Shown in pieces: positions 1-6,694 of a stretch of DNA of 8,282 nucleotides. The stretch's first letter is position 1. Every line of letters begins with the position of its first letter. This DNA is from Bacillota bacterium (lineage in GTDB: Bacteria; Bacillota; Clostridia; Lachnospirales; Lachnospiraceae): contig JAEYRR010000173.1 of the NCBI GenBank assembly GCA_023435505.1, positions 1-8,282 of the forward strand. The letters are read 5' to 3'. The translations under genes were made by a program, and so were the position numbers. Below the pieces are notes generated by a model. It was not told where the DNA came from and did not search any database. It saw only the letters and a list, made by a program, of their open reading frames with translations.

Positions 1-489
1 ATCCAGATGATGGACAAACTCCGCTTAAATGGGTATGTTAATGACGATGCTAAGGTAATCAAAGCAATGGACCATAGCTTTATTGATGAGGAAGAACCGT
101 TGAAGGCAGGAGTATCTTCCCTAGTGATACCCGTGGGTACCAAGGCCAATGGAGAGTTTAAAAAGACCTCTAAGACAGTATCGAAAGTAGCCCTAAACAA
201 TATGTGTCGGTTTGTGTTTGACAAGGCTCAAGAATTCGGAAACGAGATGATAGAAGGTAGGGTAGAGCTTAATCCATATAAAATGGGTAACCATACTGCC
301 TGTGATTACTGTGAATATGCCAGTGTCTGTGGTTTTGATGCAAAGCTTCCGGGAAGCAGCTTTAGGCGTTTGTTTTCTAAAGACAACGAGGAAGTTTGGA
401 GATTATTTAAGGAAGAACAGCGAGAAGATATCAAGAAGGAAGTAGAGATAACAGCAGATGAAGTGAAGGGAGGCCAGGACAATGAGTAA
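1..489 (+). CDS. addB: AddB, C-terminal part (ATP-dependent helicase/nuclease subunit B), 5' end outside the window
   Basis: This is the last 162 residues of AddB, open from the first base of the window, so the true start lies upstream. AddB pairs with AddA to form the Gram-positive equivalent of RecBCD, which resects double-strand breaks up to a Chi site. The visible part is the end of the C-terminal nuclease domain. It has the cysteine cluster CDYCEYASVC (C-x2-C-x5-C, about nucleotides 298-327), which in the family supplies three of the four ligands of a [4Fe-4S] staple; the fourth, N-terminal cysteine is outside the window. The flanking pattern (NPYKMG before, GFDAKLPG after) also fits AddB. 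The tail after about position 400 is charged and low in complexity. The TAA at 487-489 lies inside the start of addA, giving an 8-base overlap that suggests translational coupling in one operon. The catalytic Asp/Lys residues of the AddB nuclease are not in view. Confidence 0.93.
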   Translation: MQMMDKLRLNGYVNDDAKVIKAMDHSFIDEEEPLKAGVSSLVIPVGTKANGEFKKTSKTVSKVALNNMCRFVFDKAQEFGNEMIEGRVELNPYKMGNHTACDYCEYASVCGFDAKLPGSSFRRLFSKDNEEVWRLFKEEQREDIKKEVEITADEVKGGQDNE

Positions 490-3400
490 GGTGAATTGGA
501 CCAAAGAGCAGGAACAGGTCATTTTGCTAAGAGACCGCAATATCCTGGTTTCTGCAGCAGCCGGTTCCGGAAAGACTGCCGTACTGGTGCAGCGTATCAT
601 CACTATGATTACAGATGAGGAGCATCCTATAGATGTAGATCATCTGCTTATAGTGACCTTTACAAGGGCTGCAGCCAGTGAGATGAGGGAACGTATCCTA
701 AAGGCTGTAGATGAGCGTTTACAGGCGGAGCCTGACAATAAGCGGCTGCAAAAGCAGATTGCGCTGATTCCTTCTGCTCAGATTACTACAATTGATGCAT
801 TTTGTCAGAGCATTGTCAGAAATTATTTTAATACCATAGATATCGACCCATCTTTCCGCGTGGGCAAGGAAGGAGAGCTGGATCTGTTAAAAGCAGATGT
901 CATGAGCGAACTCCTAGAGAGATATTATGAGGAGCTGCCAGATGATTTTGTACAACTGGTAGAATGCTATGCCTCTGGTAAGTCAGACAGTGGAATAGAA
1001 GAACTGGTAACTAGACTTTATAATTTCTCTGTTAGTTACCCATGGCCGGAGGAATGGCTGAATCAGAACCTTAAAGCCTTCCACATTAACTCCTTAGAGG
1101 AAATGGAGCGGACAGACTGGATGAAGCAGCTGCTTTGTTATTTATCGCTAATGATAAATGACTATTGTGAGAGGATAAGTGAACTGATCGCTATATGTGG
1201 GGAACCGGATGGTCCATACATGTATCTAGATGTTTTAGAGGCAGAACAAAAAATGCTTCGAAAGCTTTTAAAAGCTACCTCATATCAGCAATTTTCTGAG
1301 GAGTTTTCTGCCTTACAGTTTGCAAGGCTTTCCTCAAAGAAGGATGCTTCTATCTCTCCTTATAAGAGAGAATTGGTGAAAAATGGACGAGACAAGGTGA
1401 AAAAGGCGATTCAAGGACTGGGTGTACAGTTTTTCTTTCAAAGTCCGCAGGAGATGCTACAGGATATACAAAAGACCAGAGTCAGTATGGAAGCCTTGAT
1501 ACACCTTACCTTAGAGTTTTCTAAAGAGTATCAGAAGAAAAAAGAAGAAAAGGGAATCGTTGATTTTAGTGATATGGAACACTTTGCCCTTAACATTTTA
1601 GTGTCTAAGGACAAGGAAACTGGAGAGATTATCCCTTCCAATGTGGCATTGGAGTTGATGGATTATTAAGATGAAATCTAAATTGACGAGTACCAAGACA
1701 GTAACTATGTACAGGAAACCCTGCTAAATAGCATTTCCAGAGAACGGCTTGGGGAGCCTAATGTATTTATGGTGGGAGATGTGAAGCAGAGTATCTATAA
1801 ATTCCGTATGGCTAGACCGGAACTTTTTATGCAGAAATATGAGGAATATACTCTAACGGATTCCAAATATCAAAAAATAAATCTCCATAAGAATTTTAGA
1901 AGCCGAAAAGAAGTACTAGACCCTATCAATTTCGTATTTGAACAGATTATGCAAAATCGTTTGGGCGGCATCACATATGACAAAGAGGCTGCACTTTATG
2001 TAGGGGCAGAGTATCCGAAGGGAGATAGAACATCAGCTTCCACTGAGCTTATGGTGGTAGGAGAGCTGTATCAGATGACTCCAGAAGATATAGAACGGAT
2101 TAATAGGCAGACAGTAAACGATCAGGATGACAGTGAAGCAGCCGAAACGGAGGAGTATGCTGTCGGTGAAGATTCTCCATTAACGGATTATACCACTAAA
2201 GAATTAGAAGCCAAGGCAGTGGCCAGACGTATCAAAGAAATTATTGATCCGGAAAATGGCCTTATGCTTCGGGGAAAAGAAGTAGATGAACAAGGGAAGC
2301 CTATTCTACGTTTGGCTAGATTATCTGATATTGTTATTCTATTTCGTAGTATGTCAGGATGGGCAGAGGTATTTGTGGATGTCTTGCTAGCGGAAGGCAT
2401 TAATGCATATGCCGATACTCAGTCGGGATATTACAGTACAATGGAGGTACGAACAATCCTTAATCTTCTAAAGGTACTAGACAATCCAAGACAGGAGATA
2501 CCTTTAGCAGCTGTTCTCCACAGCCCTGTATTTGGACTCACCAGTGAAGAGTTAGCCTTAATAAGAATAGGAGGCAAGGAGCAGGAGTTATATGATAATG
2601 TGGTGGCCTACAGTATAGAGGGGAAAGATGAGACCTTAAAAAAGAAGGTCCTTCATTTCATGGAGTTCTTCCAAAAGTTTAGAAAGGAACTAAATTATAC
2701 TACGATTTATGAATTGATTCAGAATATTGTGGAGGAAACCAATTACTATTATTTCATTCTGGCTATGCCAGCAGGAGAACGGCGGATTGCCAATGTAGAA
2801 ATGCTGATTAGACAGGCAGTGGAATTTGAGTCCAGTAGTTATTCCGGTCTATTTGATTTTAACCGTTATATTGAGAAGCTACACAAATACGAGATAGATA
2901 AAGGGGAGGCTTCTACGGATAGCGAGTATGACAATGCAGTTCGTATTATGACAATCCATAAGAGTAAAGGACTGGAGTTTCCTGTAGTGTTTGTATCAGG
3001 TATGGGAAAACGCTGGAATAATCAAGATGCCAACAGTAAAGTAGTTCTGCATGCGGATTATGGTCTGGGTCCTGAATACATTGATACCAGTTTACGGGTA
3101 AAATCCCCTACCTTGGTGAAGAAAATCATTGCTAAAAGTATAGTGTTGGAAAATGAGGCGGAAGAACTTCGTATTCTATATGTAGCCTTAACTCGTGCCA
3201 AAGAAAAATTAATCCTTAGCGGATATCAGAAAAAGTTAGATAAAAAACTGGAGGACCTCCATGTATATACACCAGATCAAAAGCTTCTAAGCTTTGAGAA
3301 ACTGACAGGAAGCCAGTCATATCTAGATTGGGTTGAGGAAGCCTTAAAGGCCCATCCAGCTCTTTATCTGGCAGCAGATGCCGCCTTATATGACTATAGT

Positions 3401-4348
3401 GAATGTCCAGAACAAAAGGAGTATGCTGATCAGCTAAGACTAAGCAGAAAAGATGTGATGGAGGAAATCCCGATTCAGGTATCTTTTGTAGATGTCATGA
3501 GCCTTGTTGAACAAGAGGTTATGGAGACAGTAGCCAGAAACCTTACAAAAGATACGCTGCTTAATTTTGATACCAAGCAGGTTTATGATGGTGAATTAAG
3601 ACAGGTCTTAGAGGGAAAATTAGCGTTTTCCTATCCTTATGAGGAGGATACTAAGATTGCCGGGAAGGTGACCGTAAGTGAGTTAAAGAAGCTAAGCCAA
3701 GAGCAAGAGGAAGAGGATAGTATCTCTATGGTGCCATTAAAGCTTACAGAACTTAAAGATGAAGAATTTATTCCAACGAAACCGTCCTTTATGAGACAAG
3801 AGGAACAGTCAGAAAAGCTCTCCTTGGCAGCCAATGAGATAGGAACTCTATATCATCGCATCTTGGAGAAACTAGACTTTCGGGCAGTGGTGGATATGGA
3901 GACTCTTCAAACACAGCTTACAGCATTTGTAGAAAATGGTGTTTTATCCGTAGAGGAAGCAAAGTTAATTCACCCAGAGAAAGTGATTGCATTCTTGTTA
4001 TCTCCACTTGGGAGAAGAGCTTCTGAGGCTCAAGGTAGAAAGGAACTCTACCGGGAGCAGCAGTTTGTAATGGGACAGCCGGCCTCGGGTATCCATGAAC
4101 GTTATAAAAGTGAGGAAATGATTCTTGTACAAGGTATTATTGACGCTTTCTGTATCGAAGAGGATGAAATCATACTTTGGGATTATAAGACGGATCACGT
4201 AATAAATGGGCAGCAGTTAGTGAAACGTTATAAAACCCAACTTTATTATTACAAAGAGGCTGTAGAGAGACAGTTTAACCGTAAGGTAAAGGAAGTCTAT
4301 CTCTATTCTCTTCATCTGAACCAAGCTATTTTACTAAGTGATTCTTAG
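482..4348 (+). pseudogene. addA: AddA (helicase/nuclease subunit A), interrupted by two in-frame TAA codons
   Basis: AddA is the UvrD-like 3'-5' helicase and nuclease subunit of AddAB. The reading frame runs 1,288 codons, close to the family's usual 1,200-1,300, broken only by TAA at codons 396 and 400. All helicase motifs sit in the same frame: Q-motif WTKEQ (residues 6-10), Walker A AAAGSGKT (25-32, K31), Ia TFTRAAASEMR (about 59-69), Ic ITTIDAFC, Walker B DEYQD (402-406), III GDVKQSIYKFR (432-442), IV NFRS (471-474), V TIHKSKGLEF (824-833) and VI LYVALTRA (899-906, R905). The C-terminal PD-(D/E)xK nuclease shows GIID (D1221) and DYKTD (D1234, K1236). The ATG at 482 follows AAGGGAGG (466-473) at 8 bases. 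As written, the products are a 395-residue N-terminal piece (482-1669) and, if reinitiated at ATG 1769, an 859-residue piece lacking Walker B. Neither should be an active helicase. There is no frameshift. The cause may be real mutation, a sequencing error or readthrough; the gene identity itself is secure. Confidence 0.9.
1667..1681 (+). other. addA: Pair of in-frame ochre codons splitting addA
   Basis: Read in the addA frame, the codons run GAT TAT TAA GAT GAA ATC TAA ATT GAC GAG, giving D-Y-stop-D-E-I-stop-I-D-E and continuing into YQDSN. From my recollection of AddA proteins, this strand before Walker B normally has aromatic or aliphatic residues at the two stop positions (Bacillus AddA has F and L here; relatives often have Y). 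One base change at each site (TAT or TAC to TAA, or TTA to TAA at the second) would restore the frame. I see no length change and no repeat or insertion scar. Confidence 0.95.
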
Positions 4349-4362
4349 AAGTAAGATCAAAC

Positions 4363-4387
4363 ACATGATACTTTTGTATAGACATGT
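4363..4387 (+). other. Small stem-loop after addA, possible weak terminator
   Basis: ACATG (4363-4367) pairs with CATGT (4383-4387), and ATAC (4368-4371) with GTAT (4376-4379), around a TTTT loop with a 3-base bulge on the right side. The stem is A/T-rich and only TTTA follows, so it is a poor intrinsic terminator. It is the only hairpin I see between the addA stop and the next gene, so where addBA transcription ends is unclear. Confidence 0.25.
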
Positions 4388-4414
4388 TTAAATGTAGGTA
4401 TAAGGGGTATACTT
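4385..4414 (+). promoter_or_regulatory. Candidate sporulation (sigma-G-like) promoter of the spore-protein gene
   Basis: TGTTTA (4385-4390) and TATACTT (4408-4414) are separated by 17 bases. They partly match the forespore sigma-G boxes (about TGNATA and CATACTA). Genes for alpha/beta-type spore proteins are normally read by sigma-G, so one is expected here. An alternative pair is TGTATA (4375-4380) with TATAAG (4399-4404). Both matches are imperfect. Confidence 0.3.
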
Positions 4415-4438
4415 CTACTAGGAAAGGAAGGAACCCTT

Positions 4439-4651
4439 ATGAATACGAATAAATCAAACAAATTAGTTTCTTCGGAACAACTGCTACCGGATGAGCTGTT
4501 AAAATATGAGATTGCCAAAGAACTTGGCCTTTATGACAAAGTGTTAGCAGGCGGATGGAAATCTTTAAGTGCTAAGGAGACTGGTCGAATCGGTGGACTG
4601 ATTACCAAGAAGAAACGGGAAGTTAAACAACAGGATAACGCTACAGTGTAG
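4439..4651 (+). CDS. Small acid-soluble spore protein, alpha/beta type
   Basis: This 70-residue protein belongs to the alpha/beta SASP family, which coats forespore DNA, holds it in an A-like form protected from UV and heat, and is degraded at germination. The core from LLPDELLKYEIAKELG (residues 15-30) through GRIGGLITKKKRE (49-61) shows both family helices. KYEIA (22-26) fits the germination protease GPR cut site, with cleavage expected between E24 and I25. SAKETGRIGG matches the second conserved block. The linker between the helices (LYDKVLAGGWKSL) is of the clostridial type rather than the Bacillus SspA type, and the C-terminal tail is lysine-rich then polar. The ATG follows GGAAAGGAAGG (4421-4431) at 7 bases. 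The gene appears monocistronic, with a 90-base gap before it and a long inverted repeat after it. It implies that the host forms endospores. No specific ssp letter can be assigned. Confidence 0.88.
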   Translation: MNTNKSNKLVSSEQLLPDELLKYEIAKELGLYDKVLAGGWKSLSAKETGRIGGLITKKKREVKQQDNATV

Positions 4652-4661
4652 CATAAATAGG

Positions 4662-4732
4662 GCACCAGGGCTATGAAGAAAACTAGAGTTAGTTTTAGAA
4701 CTCGTTTGTTATTTCTTCATAGCCTCTGGTGC
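4662..4732. repeat. Long imperfect inverted repeat (20 paired bases, 30-base loop)
   Basis: The left arm is GCACCAG (4662-4668) plus GGCTATGAAGAAA (4669-4681). The right arm is TTTCTTCATAGCC (4712-4724), one unpaired T at 4725, then CTGGTGC (4726-4732). The loop contains a further 5-base stem, GAGTT (4686-4690) with AACTC (4699-4703). No T-run follows on either strand, so it is not a textbook intrinsic terminator, although a transcript leaving the spore-protein gene would fold strongly here. Its right end runs into the -10 box of the next gene. Confidence 0.8.
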
Positions 4733-4738
4733 TATAAT
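4730..4738 (+). promoter_or_regulatory. Extended -10 promoter of the CBS-domain gene
   Basis: The bases TGCTATAAT form a perfect extended -10 element (TG-N-TATAAT, with TATAAT at 4733-4738). The best -35-like hexamer upstream, TTGTTA (4706-4711), is 21 bases away and so poorly spaced, but extended -10 promoters often do without one. Transcription would begin near 4745, about 40 bases before the chosen ATG. The TG-C overlaps the end of the inverted repeat's right arm. Confidence 0.55.
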
Positions 4739-4784
4739 GTGCTATACTATACATAGATTAACAGATAAACAAAGGACTGATGAA

Positions 4785-5195
4785 ATGAATATATTATTTT
4801 TTTTGACACCTAAAGCTGAGGTGGCCCATGTATTGGAAACTGAATCCTTCCGCCAGGTGATGAAAAAGATGGAATACCACGGTTATACCGCTGTTCCACT
4901 TTTGAGTAGTGAAGGTAAATACATAGGTACCATTACAGAAGGTGATCTTCTATGGAATATGAAACATAAGAATTTTCCCAGTGAGAAGGAACTGGAGAGT
5001 ATCAAGATTATTGAGATACCAAGAAGAAGAGATAATCAGGCGGTACGTGTGAATGAGACGGTAGAGAATCTCTTTGATAAGGTGGTTAATCAGAACTTTG
5101 TACCGGTAGAAGATGATGAAGGCAGCTTTATCGGGATTGTAACAAGAAAAGATGTTCTTGCCTATATGGAAAAGCGGATAAAGGGGAAGAAATAA
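4785..5195 (+). CDS. Tandem CBS-domain protein, 136 residues (possible nucleotide sensor)
   Basis: This small soluble protein is made almost entirely of a Bateman module: CBS1 at about residues 8-60 (GYTAVPLLSSEGKYIGTITEGDLLW) and CBS2 at about 76-130 (VRVNETVENLF, then NFVPVEDDEGSFIGIVTRKDVLAYM). Such pairs bind adenine nucleotides and signal energy or second-messenger state. The size, the order of blocks, the IPR segment starting the second domain and the NxFVxVEDDE...GI.TR pattern recall Bacillus DarB (YkuL) and Listeria CbpB, which bind c-di-AMP and act on the (p)ppGpp synthetase Rel. That link is from memory and only suggestive. There is no membrane segment and no fused effector domain. 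I chose the ATG at 4785 because AAAGGA (4771-4776) lies 8 bases before it; the in-frame ATG at 4737 falls inside the -10 box and would not be transcribed. The gene appears to stand alone, ending in a strong terminator. Confidence 0.85.
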   Translation: MNILFFLTPKAEVAHVLETESFRQVMKKMEYHGYTAVPLLSSEGKYIGTITEGDLLWNMKHKNFPSEKELESIKIIEIPRRRDNQAVRVNETVENLFDKVVNQNFVPVEDDEGSFIGIVTRKDVLAYMEKRIKGKK

Positions 5196-5235
5196 TTCCT
5201 CTCTAGGTATTAATTATTGTTTGTTTATCATGAAA

Positions 5236-5290
5236 GGAGAGTCATAAAATAAGTGATATAAATCATTTATTTTACGACTCTCCCTGTTTT
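5236..5290 (+). terminator. Strong intrinsic terminator after the CBS gene
   Basis: The left arm (5236-5257) starts GGAGAGTC and the right arm (5262-5283) ends GACTCTCC. The 22-base stem has a 4-base loop (ATAA), one A-C mismatch and one G-T pair. CTGTTTTTT follows (5284-5292). Read on the other strand the mismatch becomes a G-U pair, but only TTT follows, so it could at best weakly stop transcription of the convergent ROK gene. Confidence 0.85.
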
Positions 5291-5331
5291 TTAAGGGCTT
5301 TAACTAAAAGGCCCATCATATCGTCTTTTTA

Positions 5332-6483
5332 TTATTTATTATGCATCTTCAGATATTTGATTCCTAAAAAGTTCTTAATTGCCACGCAGAGACCTCCGAT
5401 TAAAGAGGATTTGCCCTGTAGTGAAGATGGTAGAATAGAACTGTAGTTGTTCATCTTACTAGACAGTTTCTTAATGATTTCTTCCGTTAAATCAGGGTAA
5501 AGAGAAGTAAAGGAACTGTTGATAATAATAATCTCAGGGTTGTAGGAATTTAAGATGTTATTAAGTCCTACAGACATATATTTAACAAACAAATCTACGA
5601 TGGCTTGTGCATCTTCATCCTTTTCCTCATATGACTTTACAAACTCCTCAAAGGAGATGCTCTTTTTTGCCTTCATCGCTGCAAAGTCCTTAAGTAGGGC
5701 TTTCTCTGATACATACTGCTCTAAACAGCCATGGTTACCGCAGGGGCAAGGTCTTCCGTCAATATCGATAATAGTGTGCCCAACTTCTCCGGCATATCCG
5801 GTGTACCCTTTTACTAGATGATTATTCATAATCAGTCCAAGACCGATACCGGAGTGAATGCTTATAGTAGCCAGGTTGGAATTGGCATGGACAATGCTAC
5901 CTTCACCTAGGGCAGAGAGGTTTGCCTCATTTTCTAGATAGGTAGGAATGCCTAATTGCTCCTCCATCTGAGCAACTAGAGGTAGACCAGAGAGATCATA
6001 GTAAGGTGTGAATTTTATCTCATTATCAAAGGTAACCCCATGAACACTTAGTGTTATGCCTACCAGTCCGTAATGAGTCGGAGTAAGATCAGATAGAAGA
6101 TCTTTTACATATCTTATGAGGGTGTCTGGAAGCTCTTTAGGGTTATCAGGTGTCACAATTGTATCCTGCCTGATAATGTCAGCTTGAAGATTACTTAGCA
6201 TTATAGTGCAATAGTCCGACTGAATGTCTATGCAAAGTGCATGGCCTGCCAGTTTATTATAGGTAAGCAATATGGGTTTTCTTCCAAGGTCTGTATTGTA
6301 ACTGCCTATTTCAATGACAAGCTGTCTATCTATTAAGTCCTGTACAATGGTTGAAATGGTTGCTTTTGTTAAGCCCAGCTCCTTAGAAAGAGCCGCTCTG
6401 GAAATCGGACTTTTGTCAATTATGGTTTCCAATACCAAATTACTATTGATGTCGCGGATGAGCTCTTTACTTCCAATAATCAT
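5332..6483 (-). CDS. xylR: XylR-type ROK-family transcriptional repressor of xylose genes
   Basis: The 383-residue protein has an N-terminal winged helix-turn-helix (ISRAALSKELGLTKATIS, residues 27-44, wing to about 72) joined to a ROK sugar-sensing domain. The ROK zinc site is intact: H236 with C246, C248 and C253 in GRPCPCGNHGCLEQY. The sugar-kinase phosphate loop is lost, with DIQSDYC (86-92) in place of DxGGT. The kinase catalytic Asp of the ENDxN motif is Glu187 (ENEAN, 185-189). Both fit a sugar-responsive repressor rather than a sugar kinase. It diverges from xylA with two matching operator-like repeats between them, the classic XylR layout: repression without xylose, release when xylose binds. 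The ATG complement at 6481-6483 follows AGGAAAGG (complement of 6494-6501) at 10 bases. The specificity for xylose is inferred from context; the ROK repressor identity is clear. Confidence 0.9.
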   Translation of the reverse strand: MIIGSKELIRDINSNLVLETIIDKSPISRAALSKELGLTKATISTIVQDLIDRQLVIEIGSYNTDLGRKPILLTYNKLAGHALCIDIQSDYCTIMLSNLQADIIRQDTIVTPDNPKELPDTLIRYVKDLLSDLTPTHYGLVGITLSVHGVTFDNEIKFTPYYDLSGLPLVAQMEEQLGIPTYLENEANLSALGEGSIVHANSNLATISIHSGIGLGLIMNNHLVKGYTGYAGEVGHTIIDIDGRPCPCGNHGCLEQYVSEKALLKDFAAMKAKKSISFEEFVKSYEEKDEDAQAIVDLFVKYMSVGLNNILNSYNPEIIIINSSFTSLYPDLTEEIIKKLSSKMNNYSSILPSSLQGKSSLIGGLCVAIKNFLGIKYLKMHNK

Positions 6484-6493
6484 TTATAACGAA

Positions 6494-6501
6494 CCTTTCC
6501 T
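6494..6501 (-). promoter_or_regulatory. xylR: Ribosome binding site of xylR
   Basis: On the minus strand this reads AGGAAAGG, 10 bases before the ATG. No other start codon nearby has a comparable site. Confidence 0.7.
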
Positions 6502-6510
6502 GTGAATAAT

Positions 6511-6529
6511 TAGTTTAATAAATAAACAT
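6511..6529. promoter_or_regulatory. Putative XylR operator at the xylR promoter
   Basis: TAGTTTA (6511-6517), five bases, then TAAACAT (6523-6529) forms an inverted repeat. It shares 12 of 14 half-site positions with the perfect copy before xylA. Its core resembles the Bacillus xyl operator (TTAGTTTGT and its mirror), as I recall it. It covers the predicted start of the xylR transcript, suggesting autorepression. Confidence 0.65.
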
Positions 6530-6535
6530 AAAAAT

Positions 6536-6564
6536 AGGATACCATATTCTTATTTTTATGAAAA
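6536..6564 (-). promoter_or_regulatory. xylR: Candidate xylR promoter
   Basis: On the minus strand, TTTTCA (complement of 6559-6564) and TATCCT (complement of 6536-6541) are 17 bases apart, each matching four of six sigma-A consensus positions. The predicted start near 6528 falls in the operator-like repeat. The region is very A/T-rich, so other hexamer pairs are possible. Confidence 0.4.
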
Positions 6565-6619
6565 GAGTTTTTTAATAATAGATTATTGAGAAAAACTACC
6601 AGAAAACCATAAAAACACA

Positions 6620-6648
6620 TTGACAATTTTGCTATTTCTTGCTATATT
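6620..6648 (+). promoter_or_regulatory. xylA: Strong sigma-A promoter of xylA
   Basis: TTGACA (6620-6625) is a perfect -35 box. The spacer is exactly 17 bases, and TATATT (6643-6648) matches five of six -10 positions, preceded by TGC (6640-6642) as an extended -10. The start should lie near 6655, about 40 bases before the ATG and right beside the operator repeat. I found no convincing catabolite-control (cre) site nearby. Confidence 0.88.
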
Positions 6649-6657
6649 AGATACAGA

Positions 6658-6676
6658 TAGTTTATTCACTAAACTA
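6658..6676. promoter_or_regulatory. Putative XylR operator at the xylA transcription start
   Basis: TAGTTTA (6658-6664), TTCAC, TAAACTA (6670-6676) is a perfect 7-base inverted repeat with a 5-base spacer. It begins a few bases after the predicted start of the xylA transcript and ends four bases before AGGAGG. A repressor bound here would block initiation or early elongation. Confidence 0.75.
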
Positions 6677-6679
6677 AAT

Positions 6680-6685
6680 AGGAGG
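6680..6685 (+). promoter_or_regulatory. xylA: Ribosome binding site that fixes the xylA start
   Basis: AGGAGG, nine bases before the ATG at 6695, is a full match to the anti-Shine-Dalgarno core. It rules out the longer in-frame reading that would begin at TTG 6620, which is the -35 box itself. Confidence 0.9.
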
Positions 6686-6694
6686 TTATTAAAT

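Noticed and set aside
1667..1681. Genome-wide reassignment of TAA to a sense codon
   Set aside because: TAA properly ends addB, the CBS gene, xylR and xylA in this window, so it is a stop here. Pyrrolysine (TAG) and selenocysteine (TGA) do not apply.
1667..1768. A frameshift or inserted element as the cause of the addA break
   Set aside because: Both parts are in the same frame, and the intervening 99 bases translate into expected AddA sequence (IDEYQDSNYVQETLLNS) apart from the two stops.
4737..4784. Upstream in-frame ATG of the CBS gene
   Set aside because: It lies in the TATAAT box, has no ribosome site, and adds residues outside the CBS fold. ATG 4785 has AAAGGA at good spacing.
5295..5314. 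GGGC...GCCC hairpin as a terminator for xylR
   Set aside because: The stem has only four G/C pairs plus a bulged A/T extension, and no T-run follows it on the minus strand (TTAAAAAAC). It may assist but is not convincing.
6620..6694. In-frame extension of xylA by 25 codons, beginning at TTG 6620
   Set aside because: The TTG is the -35 box and the extension runs through the -10 and operator. AGGAGG at 6680-6685 and the family's N-terminus both point to ATG 6695.
6484..6694. Catabolite-responsive (cre) site in the divergent region
   Set aside because: I looked for the TGWAANCGNTNWCA pattern and found only poor matches lacking the central CG.
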